Below are positions 1 to 9,587 of a stretch of DNA of 64,000 bases, piece by piece (within the stretch, counting starts at the first letter, position 1; each line of letters starts with the position of its first letter). The notes under the pieces are model-generated. The model was given only the letters and a program-made list of their open reading frames with translations. It was not told where the DNA came from and made no database searches. This DNA is from Spirochaetaceae bacterium (lineage in GTDB: Bacteria; Spirochaetota; Spirochaetia; SZUA-6; Bin103): the NCBI GenBank assembly GCA_028821475.1, contig JAPPGB010000032.1:62001-126000 (forward strand), read 5' to 3'. A program made the position numbers and the translations under genes.

Positions 1-735
1 TACTCCTCCAGCGTGCATTCCGCGGGCAGCTCGCACCGGACGATGCGGCTGACACAAGGGATCACTGCCGGCATCCGGCACAGCAGCCCGTGGCGGACCC
101 GGCGTCGCACCTCTCGATGCCGCCGGAGTTCGCCACGGGCGCTCTTGACGGGACGTTCCGTAGCCGTCGGCCCGTCGGCTCAGGCTTATCGCGCTTGCGC
201 ACGTCCACCGGTGACGCTCGGTTTGATTGAGCGCGGGGGTTGTTCACATTCGCCGATCGTGCCATACTAACTCCAAGAAGCCGAGACCTCGGGCCGCCCG
301 CGGAATACAAGAGCCCATAACGTCGGAGGAGTAGCTACCGCCGGCAGTGGCGAATACGCGGAACGTGCAACCTGCCTGTCTGTGTTGTCTCGGCTTTACA
401 CGGCCCGGCACCTTTGGCGGGTGATGGTAACGCCACGGTGCGGAAGATGCCGCCGGCCGCTAAAGGATAGCAGTTGTTCGTATTGTGATCGACGCCGGTC
501 GATAGCCAAAAAGCGCTATCGACCGTGGAAGATCGTGTGCGCGGCGACGCGAAGGACGACGATGAACGGCAAGCCGGAAGTGCAATAGGGGCACGTTGGT
601 TGCTGAAGCGCAGGTCGTGGATCATGGAATGTGTGTGGTAACCATCCTTACGCAACATGGGCCGCCGCAAGCATTCACGGGTGTTTGTGGCGGCCACCAT
701 GTCCAGGTGAAGTCGCTATGAGAGCTAGCTAAAGA
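1..735. other. No recognisable gene
   Basis: I found no reading frame here with convincing protein character. A 68-codon frame at 382-588 has two CxxC pairs resembling a zinc ribbon, but nothing else supports it. The stretch ends where similarity to the subtilisin gene begins abruptly near 769, so it may itself be rearranged sequence. Confidence 0.4.
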
Positions 736-1618
736 GTGATTCATCTACCTGATTCGACGGCAGATGCTGGCACGGCGATTGCGGGGGTAATCGCGGCATT
801 GACCGACAACGGCACAGGTGTGGCCGGCATGGGATGGCCGTGGGACCGCTCTCCGGTCACGATCATGCCGGTCCGAGTCGCCGGACCGCGTGGCGCCACG
901 ACCTACGACGTGGTGCAGGGCCTGCTTTACGCCGCGGGACTGGACAATGACGCCGGGACCCGACCGCCCAGACCTGCCAAGATCATCAATCTGAGCTTGA
1001 CCGAAGCCGTTCCCGGACCGATCGATCAAGTCTTGGAGGACGCACTGCGCCGGGTGACGGAAGCCGGGCGCAATCGTGGTGGCCGCGGCGGGCAATCACG
1101 GCTCTGCCGTTCGCGCGCCGGCCAACTCCACTTACACCGTGGCGGTGGCGGGGGCGAATGCGAAGGGTTCGCTGGCGCGGACCTCCAACTATGGTCCTGA
1201 AATCGACGTCGTCGCACCGGGCGGGGATCCTTCGAGTGAGATCCCGACGCTCGGCGTGGGCGGCGCACCCGACATGGCTCGTTGGATTGTACGTCCTGAC
1301 CACGGAACCTCCATCGCCGCCGCGTACGTGAGCGGCGCTCTGGCTTTGCTCGCCGGCATCGATCGGTCGCTGACCTTGGGTGAGGCGCGGGGGCTGTTGG
1401 CTTCCGCTGCCGACGACCTGGTAGCCCGGGGAGAGAATGATCGGCTTGAGTCGGAGTTGTTGGACGTATTCACCCTATTTGGCTCTTATCCGAGGCAGCG
1501 CATCGAGCGGCTTGCCTATCGACGCGCACGCGGTGTCAGGGCTGCGGCGATTGGACCGGGCGAGCGGGCGGTAACGCGTCGGCCGACGGTGCTGGCGGAA
1601 CTCCCAGCTACGGGATGA
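736..1618 (+). pseudogene. Subtilisin-like (S8) protease, C-terminal fragment with frameshift
   Basis: This is the C-terminal part of a peptidase S8 domain. The His region is present only as GTAIAGVIAA, with the catalytic His replaced by the upstream junction. The frame continues through PAKIINLSLTEA, then one extra G in the GGG at 1066-1068 shifts it. The second frame, from 1076, carries VAAAGNHGS (oxyanion-hole Asn region) and GTSIAAAYVSG with the catalytic Ser. No Asp region or signal peptide exists on this copy. Sequence from about 769 matches the second copy from 3527, so the two pieces derive from one gene. With no Asp, no His and a frameshift it cannot be active. Confidence 0.75.
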
Positions 1619-2090
1619 GGGCCGCCATTACCCGCTGCAGGATCGGGATCAGCACCGCCGCGCCACCCAATACGGCCAGGATCCAGCGCGTCTGGACAGT
1701 GATCTCCTTGCGGACGTCGGCGATCTCCTTGCCGAGATCCACCCTCACCGCGGAGACCTCCTTGCGGACGTCGGTGATTTCCTTGCCGAGATCTACCCGC
1801 ACCGCGACGATCTCCGCGTTTGTTCGCTTTTCCGACTCCGCCACGTGACGCAGAAACCGCTCCTCCAGGACCTGGAGCAGTTGCTCCTTCTGCACTTCGC
1901 GCCGCTCTTCCTGATCCGATTCGATCTGGCGCAGCATCTCGACCAACGACTCGGTCGCTGCTTCTCCGAGGCGCTCCTGCAACGGACGTGGCACTGACAG
2001 CACTGCCATGACTCGACTTCCCGCCTTTCACTGTACCGGGACTCGGCGATGATGGTCCATCACTCGGTTGGTGGTGCTCCACCTCCCCTG
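769..2090. repeat. Duplicated segment, copy 1 (protease C-terminus plus coiled-coil gene)
   Basis: This segment is repeated at 3527-4260. Shared parts are the protease His region, the stretch around GGATCCTTCGAGTGAGATCC, the whole coiled-coil gene and about 70 bases upstream of that gene. Relative to this copy, the other one has two internal deletions within the protease. Confidence 0.7.
1608..2009 (-). CDS. Coiled-coil protein with C-terminal membrane anchor, copy 1
   Basis: This 133-residue protein has a short N-terminal region (residues 1-30), then a long charged helix with repeating blocks of the type VRVDLGKEI/DVRKE (about 65-105), and a C-terminal hydrophobic helix (WILAVLGGAAVLIPILQRVMAALI) that should anchor it. 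The layout resembles DUF1640-like coiled-coil proteins, whose role is unknown. Its 3' end overlaps the end of the protease fragment on the other strand. A near-identical paralogue lies at 3793-4194 and differs mainly in the number and order of the coiled-coil blocks, which suggests slippage between repeats. It is probably expressed, because both copies stay open and conserved at protein level. Confidence 0.7.
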   Translation of the reverse strand: MAVLSVPRPLQERLGEAATESLVEMLRQIESDQEERREVQKEQLLQVLEERFLRHVAESEKRTNAEIVAVRVDLGKEITDVRKEVSAVRVDLGKEIADVRKEITVQTRWILAVLGGAAVLIPILQRVMAALIP

Positions 2091-2642
2091 GACTCCCGAG
2101 ACTCGTGGTTGCCCTCGGGGCGCCGAGTGAGGCGGTGGCCGGCATGGTACGTGGGTGGCAGGCAGCGGTGACGAGGCTGAGTGCCGCGACCACGAGTACC
2201 ACTGGCCGCTGACGCTACGGGCTCCGAGTCCTCCAGTCAAGCTCTCGCGTCGACGAGCCGCCAAGCGGCGCGCTTGCCTGACCGCGACTACGTTCCGGTC
2301 AGCGACTCAGCCGCACCACGACGGGCGGTGCGGAACCGCACGCCCGTCGTGCTGCTGGTTGCACTCCGCCGCCCTTGAGTCGCAGAGTGAACCTCCGGGG
2401 AGTAGCTATCAATACTAACGGGACGAATGTCAGCCGCGTTTCACTCGCTGGACCGGTCGAAGCTCATACAGGAGGCGCGAGTGTGACGCGATGGCCGAAA
2501 TCACGAGCGCCCGGCGTCGGCATCCAGTCAATAACGACCGGAGCGTCCTCGGGTAGCAGTCCGGCGATGCCTCGTCGGTCCCGCTTGCCGCTCGGAGTCT
2601 TCATCCTTCACGGGAATCTGGTGAGGAAATCAATGACTTTCA
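2010..2642. other. No recognisable gene
   Basis: The first 70 bases are the upstream region shared by the two coiled-coil genes (compare 4195-4265) and may hold their promoter. The remainder shows no frame with protein-like composition on either strand. Confidence 0.4.
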
Positions 2643-3662
2643 CTGCGTGAATACCGCGACTACGAAGACCTACTCCTTCAGGATCCAGAGGTATACTTGG
2701 ATCTGGAGATATCGGAGAATCCGATCTACCAGTTTCGTAGCTATAAGCTCTACTTTGACATGTTTGGACACTGTGAAGCGCGCGAGGGTGTTGCCGCGGC
2801 TGGACGATGGAATGCCTTTACCGCCGCCGTCTTGGCGAGTGACATGGTCGGTAATGCTGTATATGAAGTATGGCATTCGAGCATTGATTCCTATGTGGCG
2901 GCTGCGTTGGCGTCGTGCGCCGAACCAGTCCAACTGAGCGTCTGGGTTCATCGTTCGGAGTTGCTCGGCGATTACGCCAACCCACCCCTCTGGGAGTGGA
3001 GTTTGGGCGCGGGCGCCCGGGTCGCAGTCTTGGAGGCGTCATTCGACGGTGGGCCGTATCGACCCCTGCATCCATCGACACGGGCGTTTCGCCCGTCACG
3101 CCCTCTCGCGCCGGGAATTCACAAGCTCTCGGTCCGCGTGAGGACGGCGGGCGCATTCCCTTCGACGGCTGAGTCAGCCGCGGTGGCGCGCGTAGTGGAA
3201 ATGCCGGGTGTGCAACCGGTTCCCGACGATCCGTGCTATGCGCCGGGGGCGAACCGGTCCGGGTGTGGCAGAGTAGACTCCGGCCAGTGGCCACTGCGGC
3301 AGATACGGTTGCCGCTGTTGTGGCAGGCGATGGCAGCGGGAGTCTTGCACGAGCCCGACCCAGTCACCGTCGCGGTGCTCGACACCGGATACGTGCCGCA
3401 TCCGGACCTCGCCGACAACCTGCTCGTCGCCGACGGCTACGACTTCATCAGCGATGGGGACGCGTCCGGTGACGGCGACGGCACCGATCGCGATGCGACC
3501 GATCGCGGGATTGACGGTTCCTGGCATGGCACGGCGATTGCGGGGGTAATCGCGGCATTGACCGACAACGGCACAGGTGTGGCCGGTATGGGATGGCCCT
3601 GGGACCGCTCTCCGGTCACGATCATGCCGGTCCGAGTCGCCGGGCGGGGATCCTTCGAGTGA
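2643..3662 (+). pseudogene. Subtilisin-like (S8) protease, N-terminal part, truncated
   Basis: The open frame runs from about 2643 with protein-like sequence upstream of the first possible start (TTG 2697). Counted from the TTG, an unrecognised N-terminal region (1-80) is followed by an Ig-like beta segment (about 90-165) and the start of an S8 domain. That domain carries the catalytic Asp in VAVLDTG (Asp229) and the His in WHGTAIAG (His277). After IMPVRVAG the frame meets a deletion and stops at 3662. Bases 3645-3760 keep only scraps of the C-terminal half, including an in-place deletion of the Ser region. The missing half survives in the fragment at 736-1618, so recombination could in principle restore a gene. 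No clear signal peptide is visible. Confidence 0.7.
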
Positions 3663-4260
3663 GATCCCGGCACCCGGCGTGGGACATGGCTCGTTGGATT
3701 GTGCGTCCTGACCACGGAACCTCAGGCTGCGGCGATTGGACCGGGGCGAGCGGGCCGTAACGCGCCGGCCGACGGCGCTGGCGGTACTCCGGCTACGGGA
3801 TGAGGGCCGCCATTACGCGCTGCAGGATCGGGATCAACACCGCCGCGCCACCCAATACGGCGAGAATCCAGCGTGTCTGGACAGTGATTTCCTTGCGGAC
3901 GTCGGCGATCTCCTTGCGGACGTCGGTGATTTCCTTGCCGAGATCTACCCTCACCGCGGCGATCTCCTTGCCGAGATCCACCCTTACCGCGACGATCTCC
4001 GCGTTCGTTCGCTGTTCCGACTCCGCCACGTGACGCAGAAATCGCTCCTCCAGAACCTGGAGCAGTTGCTCCTTCTGCACTTCGCGCCGCTCTTCCTGAT
4101 CCGATTCGATCTGGCGCAGCATCTCGACCAACGACTCGGTCGCTGCTTCTCCGAGGCGCTCCTGCAACGGACGTGGCACCGACAGTACTGCCATGACTCA
4201 AGCTACCCGCCTGCGACGGTAGCGGGATTCGGCGACGATTGTCCATCACTCGCCCGGTAG
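3527..4260. repeat. Duplicated segment, copy 2
   Basis: This is the counterpart of 769-2090. It joins the protease His region to the coiled-coil gene through two deletions, at about 3643 and 3722 (VRVAG joined to the GGATCC stretch, then GGAACCTC joined to GGCTGCGGCG). Confidence 0.7.
3793..4194 (-). CDS. Coiled-coil protein with C-terminal membrane anchor, copy 2
   Basis: This 133-residue paralogue of the protein at 1608-2009 has the same N-terminus (MAVLSVPRPLQERLGEAATE), the same charged helix and the same C-terminal membrane helix. The central blocks differ: two consecutive VRVDLGKEI units are followed by two DVRKE units, while copy 1 alternates them. The function is unknown. The equal length despite reshuffled repeats argues for selection on coiled-coil length. 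It lies on the strand opposite the decayed protease and is probably transcribed alone. Confidence 0.7.
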   Translation of the reverse strand: MAVLSVPRPLQERLGEAATESLVEMLRQIESDQEERREVQKEQLLQVLEERFLRHVAESEQRTNAEIVAVRVDLGKEIAAVRVDLGKEITDVRKEIADVRKEITVQTRWILAVLGGAAVLIPILQRVMAALIP

Positions 4261-4363
4261 TGCCCGGTAGTACGTAGGCGTTGCCCGCGCGGTCGCTTGG
4301 CTGGTAGACTGCGCTCACCGGCATACCCGGACGAGGTGTGCGGTATTAAGGAGCATCCAATCC

Positions 4364-4678
4364 ATGTTGAAAAAGAGGGTCGAGGGAATCGTACATGGGG
4401 CAACCGACGTGGTTGCCGGAGCGCTGGACGCGCGGGCGAATTCGATTTCGGTGCGGCCGGACGACGAGAGCCTGAAGCGGATCGACGAGCTGGTGGAGGC
4501 GGATGTGTTCTCGGACCGTTCGTCGGCAACCACCTTTCTCGTTACCGAGGGCATCAAGGCCAATGCCGAGATGTTCGCCAAGATTCAGGACGGATTCGCG
4601 GAGATTCGCCGGGTAAAGGAGCAGTTGCGCAACCTGCGCGGCGCCGATGCGGCAAGCGAGGAGGCCGGGGAGGCGTAG
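4364..4678 (+). CDS. Ribbon-helix-helix DNA-binding protein
   Basis: The 104-residue protein has a typical RHH core at residues 25-65: a strand ISVRPDDESL, helix KRIDELVEADVF, then the SDRSSATTFLVTEGIKA helix. This matches CopG/Arc-type regulators that bind DNA as dimers. A charged helical tail (about 70-95) may extend the dimer. AAGGAG lies about 11 bases before the ATG, which supports this start. No partner toxin gene follows, since the next gene converges from the other strand, so an antitoxin role is not indicated. A stand-alone regulator is the simplest reading. Confidence 0.7.
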   Translation: MLKKRVEGIVHGATDVVAGALDARANSISVRPDDESLKRIDELVEADVFSDRSSATTFLVTEGIKANAEMFAKIQDGFAEIRRVKEQLRNLRGADAASEEAGEA

Positions 4679-4717
4679 GACTGCGCTGCCCGGCGGTGTA
4701 GTCCGGACGTTAGCGGC

Positions 4718-5668
4718 CTAGGCGGCGTGCTCCGACAGGTAGCGTTCCGCTTCCATGGCGGCCATGCAGCCGCTGCCGGCGGCGGTCACGGCCTGGCGGT
4801 AGATCTTGTCCTGCACGTCGCCGCAGGCGAACACGCCGGGCCGGCTGGTGGCGGTGGAGCTGCCGGGGGTGATCAGGTAGCCGGACTCGTCGGTTTCCAG
4901 TTGACCGGCGAGAAACGACGTGTTGGGCTCGTGCCCGATTGCGAAGAACAAGCCTCCGGCCTCGAGTTCGCTGTCGGCTCCGCTGTTCACGTTGGTGACC
5001 CGTACGCCGCCAACCAGGTCGTCGCCGAGCACCTCGCTGAGCACGGTGTTCCATGACACGTCGATGGTTTCGTTGGCGAACACCCGCTGCTGCATCGCCT
5101 TGGATGCGCGCATCTGGTCGCGGCGCACGAGCATGGTGACCCGGCTGGCGTACTTGGTGAGGAAGGTGGCTTCCTCGGCCGCGGTGTCGCCGCCGCCCAC
5201 CACGACCAGGTGCTTGCCGCGGAACACCGGCAGGGCGCCGTCGCACACGGCGCAGGCCGAGATGCCGCGCTGCCAGAGGCGCTCGGCGCCCGGCACGTAC
5301 AGCCGCTTGGCGGTGGCGCCGGTGGCGATGATCACCGTGCGCGCCGCCACCGTGGCGCCGCCGTCGGTGGTCACCCGGTAGGGCGTCGCGCTCAGGTCGA
5401 CGGCGCTCACCGTCTCGGTGACGATGCGCGCGCCGCTGCGTTCCGATTGCCGCCGCATCAGGTCCATCAACTCGGGTCCGCCGATGCCGTCCGGGAAGCC
5501 GGGGTAGTTCTCGACGTCGGTGGTGGTGGTGAGCTGGCCGCCGGCGGCGACGCCGCCGGCCATGAAGCCCTCGTACATCAACGGCTCCAGCATGGCGCGC
5601 CCGGCATACACGGCGGCCGTGTGGCCGGCCGGACCGGAACCGATGATGACGCAGTTCTCGATTGTCAC
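4718..5668 (-). CDS. trxB: Thioredoxin-disulfide reductase
   Basis: This 316-residue flavoprotein reduces thioredoxin with NADPH in the cytoplasm. The FAD-binding GSGPAG motif sits at residues 10-15, the redox-active pair is Cys139-Ala-Val-Cys142 followed by Asp, and the NADPH-binding [10 protein letters not shown] segment is near residue 157. The C-terminal FACGDV flavin motif is present. The length is that of the low-molecular-weight family. It starts 21 bases after the superoxide dismutase stop on the same strand, so the two probably form an oxidative-stress transcription unit. All key residues are intact. Confidence 0.96.
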   Translation of the reverse strand: MTIENCVIIGSGPAGHTAAVYAGRAMLEPLMYEGFMAGGVAAGGQLTTTTDVENYPGFPDGIGGPELMDLMRRQSERSGARIVTETVSAVDLSATPYRVTTDGGATVAARTVIIATGATAKRLYVPGAERLWQRGISACAVCDGALPVFRGKHLVVVGGGDTAAEEATFLTKYASRVTMLVRRDQMRASKAMQQRVFANETIDVSWNTVLSEVLGDDLVGGVRVTNVNSGADSELEAGGLFFAIGHEPNTSFLAGQLETDESGYLITPGSSTATSRPGVFACGDVQDKIYRQAVTAAGSGCMAAMEAERYLSEHAA

Positions 5669-5689
5669 TAGCAGCGGGCTGCCAGGCCG

Positions 5690-6292
<603 letters not shown>

Positions 6293-6458
6293 GTGTTACT
6301 CCTTGTAACGCGTAGTTTATGAAGCGGGATTAACCTCACCGGCAAAGTACTATCGGCCCCCAAGGGGGTCAACCGCGCGCCCGCGCGCGGGTCCTCTCCG
6401 CGTGTGGCATCGGGCCTTCGCTCGGGTGGCGCGAGAGTGTTGTTCGCGGATGGCGGGG

Positions 6459-7496
6459 TCAGCGCGCGGCGCTCAGTTGCGGCTCGCGGTGCCGTGTTGG
6501 TGTTCGCTCCGGACGGCCGCCGCGCGCCGCCCGGTGGCGCGCCACGATCGCCTGCGCGTCGGCCAGATCCGCGCACCCCATCAGCGCCACGCGCAGCGCC
6601 CTGGTGTCGGGAAAGCCTGCCAGGTAGGCCTTGAAGTGGCGGCGCATCTCCACGAACGGGCGTACCTCCCCGAGCAGGCGGTCGAACAGGGCGGCGTGCT
6701 CCAGCATCGTTGCGAGCACCCGCTCCAGTTCCAGGTCGCGCTTGCGGATGGTGGGGTGAAACAGCCACGGGTTGCCGAATATGGCGCGGCCGAGCATGAC
6801 GCCGTCGGCCCCGGTCCGCGCGGCAAGCTCGCGGCCGTGGGCGGGGTCGCGCACGTCGCCGTTGCCGATGATCGGTACGCCGCTGCCGCGCGCCTGGCTG
6901 ACCGCGCGTGCGACGGCATCCCAATGCGCGGCGGTGTTGGACAGCTCGCGTACCGTGCGGGCGTGCAGGGTGATTGCCGCCGGTCGCAGGTCCAGCAATA
7001 CCGCGAGCCACTCCTCGAGTATGTCGCGCGCTATGCCGAGCCGGGTCTTGATCGATACCGGCAGGCCGCCGGCGCCCTCGCGCGCGGCGGCGTAGATCTC
7101 GCGCATGCGCGCCGGGTCGCCGATCAGCGCGGCGCCGGCGCCCTGCCGGAGCACGCGCCGGTCCGGGCAGCCGGTGTTGATGTCGATGCCGTCGAAACCG
7201 AGCTCCCGCGCCAGTTGCGCGCAGCGGTAGAACGGCTCCGGACGCGGTCCGAAGAACTGCACCACCAGCGGCCGTTCGCTCTCGTGGTAGGTGAGTTCGG
7301 CCAGCAGCCGGTCGCGCCCGCGTGAGCACAGGCCTTCGCAGGAGGTGAATTCGGTCATCATCAGGTGCGGACGCCCACAACGCGCGATGATCTGCCGGAA
7401 CGCCGTATCGGTGACGTTGGCCATCGGCGCGAGCAGCATCATCGGCCGCGGCAGGGTGTCCCAGAAACTAGGCGGAGGAGCGGCGTTGACTTGCAC
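6459..7496 (-). CDS. dus: tRNA-dihydrouridine synthase
   Basis: This 345-residue FMN enzyme reduces uridines in tRNA to dihydrouridine. Family features are the N-terminal LAPMANVTDTAFR strand, NTGCPDRRV with the catalytic Cys, GAGAALIGDP, the SIKTRLGI lysine block, HARTV and GNGDV phosphate-binding segments, and DGVMLGRAIFGNPW. The pattern is that of the DusB-like group. The start is GTG at 7496. An internal ATG at 7442, just before LAPMAN, is a possible shorter start. It diverges from lipA with only 17 bases between the chosen start codons, so the two promoters must overlap coding sequence or one start is misplaced. Confidence 0.92.
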   Translation of the reverse strand: MQVNAAPPPSFWDTLPRPMMLLAPMANVTDTAFRQIIARCGRPHLMMTEFTSCEGLCSRGRDRLLAELTYHESERPLVVQFFGPRPEPFYRCAQLARELGFDGIDINTGCPDRRVLRQGAGAALIGDPARMREIYAAAREGAGGLPVSIKTRLGIARDILEEWLAVLLDLRPAAITLHARTVRELSNTAAHWDAVARAVSQARGSGVPIIGNGDVRDPAHGRELAARTGADGVMLGRAIFGNPWLFHPTIRKRDLELERVLATMLEHAALFDRLLGEVRPFVEMRRHFKAYLAGFPDTRALRVALMGCADLADAQAIVARHRAARGGRPERTPTRHREPQLSAAR

Positions 7497-7513
7497 GGCG
7501 CCTCAACCTACGT

Positions 7514-8527
7514 TTGTTGGTGCCCGTGGGTCCAGAGCCAAGTGAACCGACAGCGCCAACCGTAGTCTCCGCGGCTGCTGCCACCGCTGCGCCGGACATC
7601 GCGTACCGGCGCAAGCCCGAGTGGCTGCGGACCCGTCCCGCGGCCAGCGAGGAGTTCGGGGCGCTGCGCCGCCTGATGCGCGCCAAGGCGCTCACCACGG
7701 TGTGCGAGGAGGCGCGCTGCCCTAACATCCACGAGTGCTGGGGTACTCACGGCACCGCCACCTTCATGATTCTGGGCAGTGTCTGCACGCGCCGCTGCCG
7801 GTTCTGCTCGGTGGCCACCGGCCTGCCGACCGAGCTGGACCTGGACGAGCCGCGGCGGGTGGCCGAGGCGGTAGCCGAGATGGGGCTGCGCCACGTGGTG
7901 GTGACCATGGTGAACCGCGACGACCTGTCGGACGGCGGCGCCGAGGTGTGTGCGGCAACGGTGGCCGCGATCCGCGCCGCCTCGCGCTGCAGCGTGGAGC
8001 TGCTCACCTCCGACTTCGGCGGCAACGCCGCGGCCATCGCCACCGTGGTGCGGGGCGCGCCGGAGGTGCTGTCGCACAACGTGGAGACGGTGCGCCGCCT
8101 GACGCCGCGGGTGCGCTCCCATTCCCGGTACGACCGCTCGCTGCGCTTCCTGGAGACTGCGCATCGCCTCGCTCCCCACCTGCTGGTCAAATCCAGCCTG
8201 ATGGTGGGCCTCGGCGAAACGGCCGAGGAGGTGCGCGCGACGCTGCATGACCTGCGCTCGGTCGGCGTGTCGATCGTCAATATCGGCCAGTACCTGCAGC
8301 CCACCGCGCAGCAGCTCTCGGTGGTGCGCTACTGGCACCCACAGGAGTTTGCCGAGTTGCGCCGCGCGGCGCGGGCCATGGGCTTCATGCACTGCGAGGC
8401 GGGGCCGTTCGTGCGCTCTTCCTACCACGCCGGCGAGCAACTCGCGGGCCTGGCGGCGCGCCACACGGCCGCGGGCGGCGGCGCGGACCGGGAAACGCCT
8501 GGGAAGGGGGCGGGGCAGGCCGGCTGA
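7514..8527 (+). CDS. lipA: Lipoyl synthase (radical SAM)
   Basis: This 337-residue enzyme inserts two sulfurs into octanoyl groups on E2 and GcvH proteins. Both [4Fe-4S] sites are visible. The auxiliary cluster motif is CEEARCPNIHEC. The radical-SAM motif is CTRRCRFC. The C-terminal RSSYHAGE motif supplying the serine ligand to the auxiliary cluster is also present. The start is uncertain: TTG 7514 opens the frame and GTG codons at 7520 and 7526 are alternatives. Family similarity begins near YRRKPEWLRTR, about residue 31, so a low-complexity Ala/Pro leader precedes it. It converges on ctaB with 10 bases between stops. Confidence 0.95.
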   Translation: MLVPVGPEPSEPTAPTVVSAAAATAAPDIAYRRKPEWLRTRPAASEEFGALRRLMRAKALTTVCEEARCPNIHECWGTHGTATFMILGSVCTRRCRFCSVATGLPTELDLDEPRRVAEAVAEMGLRHVVVTMVNRDDLSDGGAEVCAATVAAIRAASRCSVELLTSDFGGNAAAIATVVRGAPEVLSHNVETVRRLTPRVRSHSRYDRSLRFLETAHRLAPHLLVKSSLMVGLGETAEEVRATLHDLRSVGVSIVNIGQYLQPTAQQLSVVRYWHPQEFAELRRAARAMGFMHCEAGPFVRSSYHAGEQLAGLAARHTAAGGGADRETPGKGAGQAG

Positions 8528-8537
8528 GCCGGCAGGA

Positions 8538-9479
8538 CTACGCCGGCAGCAGCCAGCGGTCGGCGAGCACGATGACCAGGAGCGCCGGCAGGTAGAGCAC
8601 CGATGCGCGCAGCAGCCGGCGCGCGCTGTCCCGGTCGCGCCGGCGGGCGAACGACACGCCGGCTGCCAGGTAGAGCAGCCCGATCGCCAGGGCGCCGGCG
8701 GCGTACACCGCGCCGGCCGTGCCGGTTGCGGTGAGCGACATCGACACCGGGATCAACGCCGCGAGAAACAGGATCACCTGGGTGGTCAGAAAGCTCCCGC
8801 CGGCGCCGACCTCGCTGGCCATCTTCAAGCCGGCGCGGCGGTAGTCGTCGCGGTACGCCCAGGCGATGGCGTAGAAGTGCGGATGCTGCCAGACGAACAG
8901 GACGGCGAACAGAATCCAGGCGCCGGCCTGCACGCCGCCGGTGGCTGCGGACCAGCCGATCAGCGGCGGCAGGGCGCCGGGAATGGCGCCGAGCGGGGTG
9001 TTCAGCCAGGAACGGCGCTTCATCGGCGTGTACACCAGCAGGTAGAGCAGCGCCGCAAGTGCGCCGATCAGCGTCGGCAGCAGGCCGCCGCCGCGCCACA
9101 GCAGGAGCGCCCCGGCGGCCAACAGCAGCGCGCCGAACCAGGCCGCGGCGCGCGGCGAAACGGCTCCGCGCGGCAGCGCGCGCCGGCGGGTACGTTCCAT
9201 GCGCCCGTCCACCTCGTGCTCGAGCACGTTGTTGAGAACCCCGGAACCGGCGGACAGCAGGGCGGTGCCGATCAGCACCAGCGCCAGCACCGCACTGCCG
9301 TCCGGCGCCGCGCCGGCCGCTCCGTAGCCGAGCGCCGTGGCGGCCACCACCATCAGCACGATACGCTCCTTGACCAGCGAGCGCAGGGCCCCGATCCGGG
9401 ACCACGTGCCGGCGCGCAGCCCGGCTTGGCCAGGGGTGGCGGCGCGCGGCGCCGGGGTGGGGGAGCCGGTCATGGCCAT
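8538..9479 (-). CDS. ctaB: Protoheme IX farnesyltransferase (heme O synthase)
   Basis: This 313-residue integral membrane prenyltransferase adds a farnesyl group to heme B, the first step to heme A for cytochrome oxidase. The first Asp-rich motif appears as NNVLEHEVDGRMERTRRR and is followed by TPMKRRSWLNTPLGAIPGALPPLIGW, both diagnostic. The second loop is WQHPHFYAIAWAYRDDYRRAG. About eight or nine hydrophobic segments are visible. It lies 108 bases downstream of ctaA on the same strand. The catalytic pair is therefore together, but no oxidase subunit genes are in the window. Confidence 0.95.
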   Translation of the reverse strand: MAMTGSPTPAPRAATPGQAGLRAGTWSRIGALRSLVKERIVLMVVAATALGYGAAGAAPDGSAVLALVLIGTALLSAGSGVLNNVLEHEVDGRMERTRRRALPRGAVSPRAAAWFGALLLAAGALLLWRGGGLLPTLIGALAALLYLLVYTPMKRRSWLNTPLGAIPGALPPLIGWSAATGGVQAGAWILFAVLFVWQHPHFYAIAWAYRDDYRRAGLKMASEVGAGGSFLTTQVILFLAALIPVSMSLTATGTAGAVYAAGALAIGLLYLAAGVSFARRRDRDSARRLLRASVLYLPALLVIVLADRWLLPA

Positions 9480-9587
9480 TGCACCACGGGAGCGGCGGCG
9501 GGCCGCAACAAGAAGGACGCGGCCCGGTCGCGGGGCGCACCGCCACCGCGTGCGCCGGTCATGGCGTTCACGAGACTCGCCGCAACC

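Noticed and set aside
382-588. Small frame with two CxxC pairs resembling a zinc ribbon
   Set aside because: It has no ribosome-binding site, no recognisable family and Arg-rich composition that could be chance.
4364-4678. RHH protein as the antitoxin of a toxin-antitoxin pair
   Set aside because: No small toxin frame adjoins it; the neighbouring genes are trxB on the other strand and the coiled-coil gene upstream.
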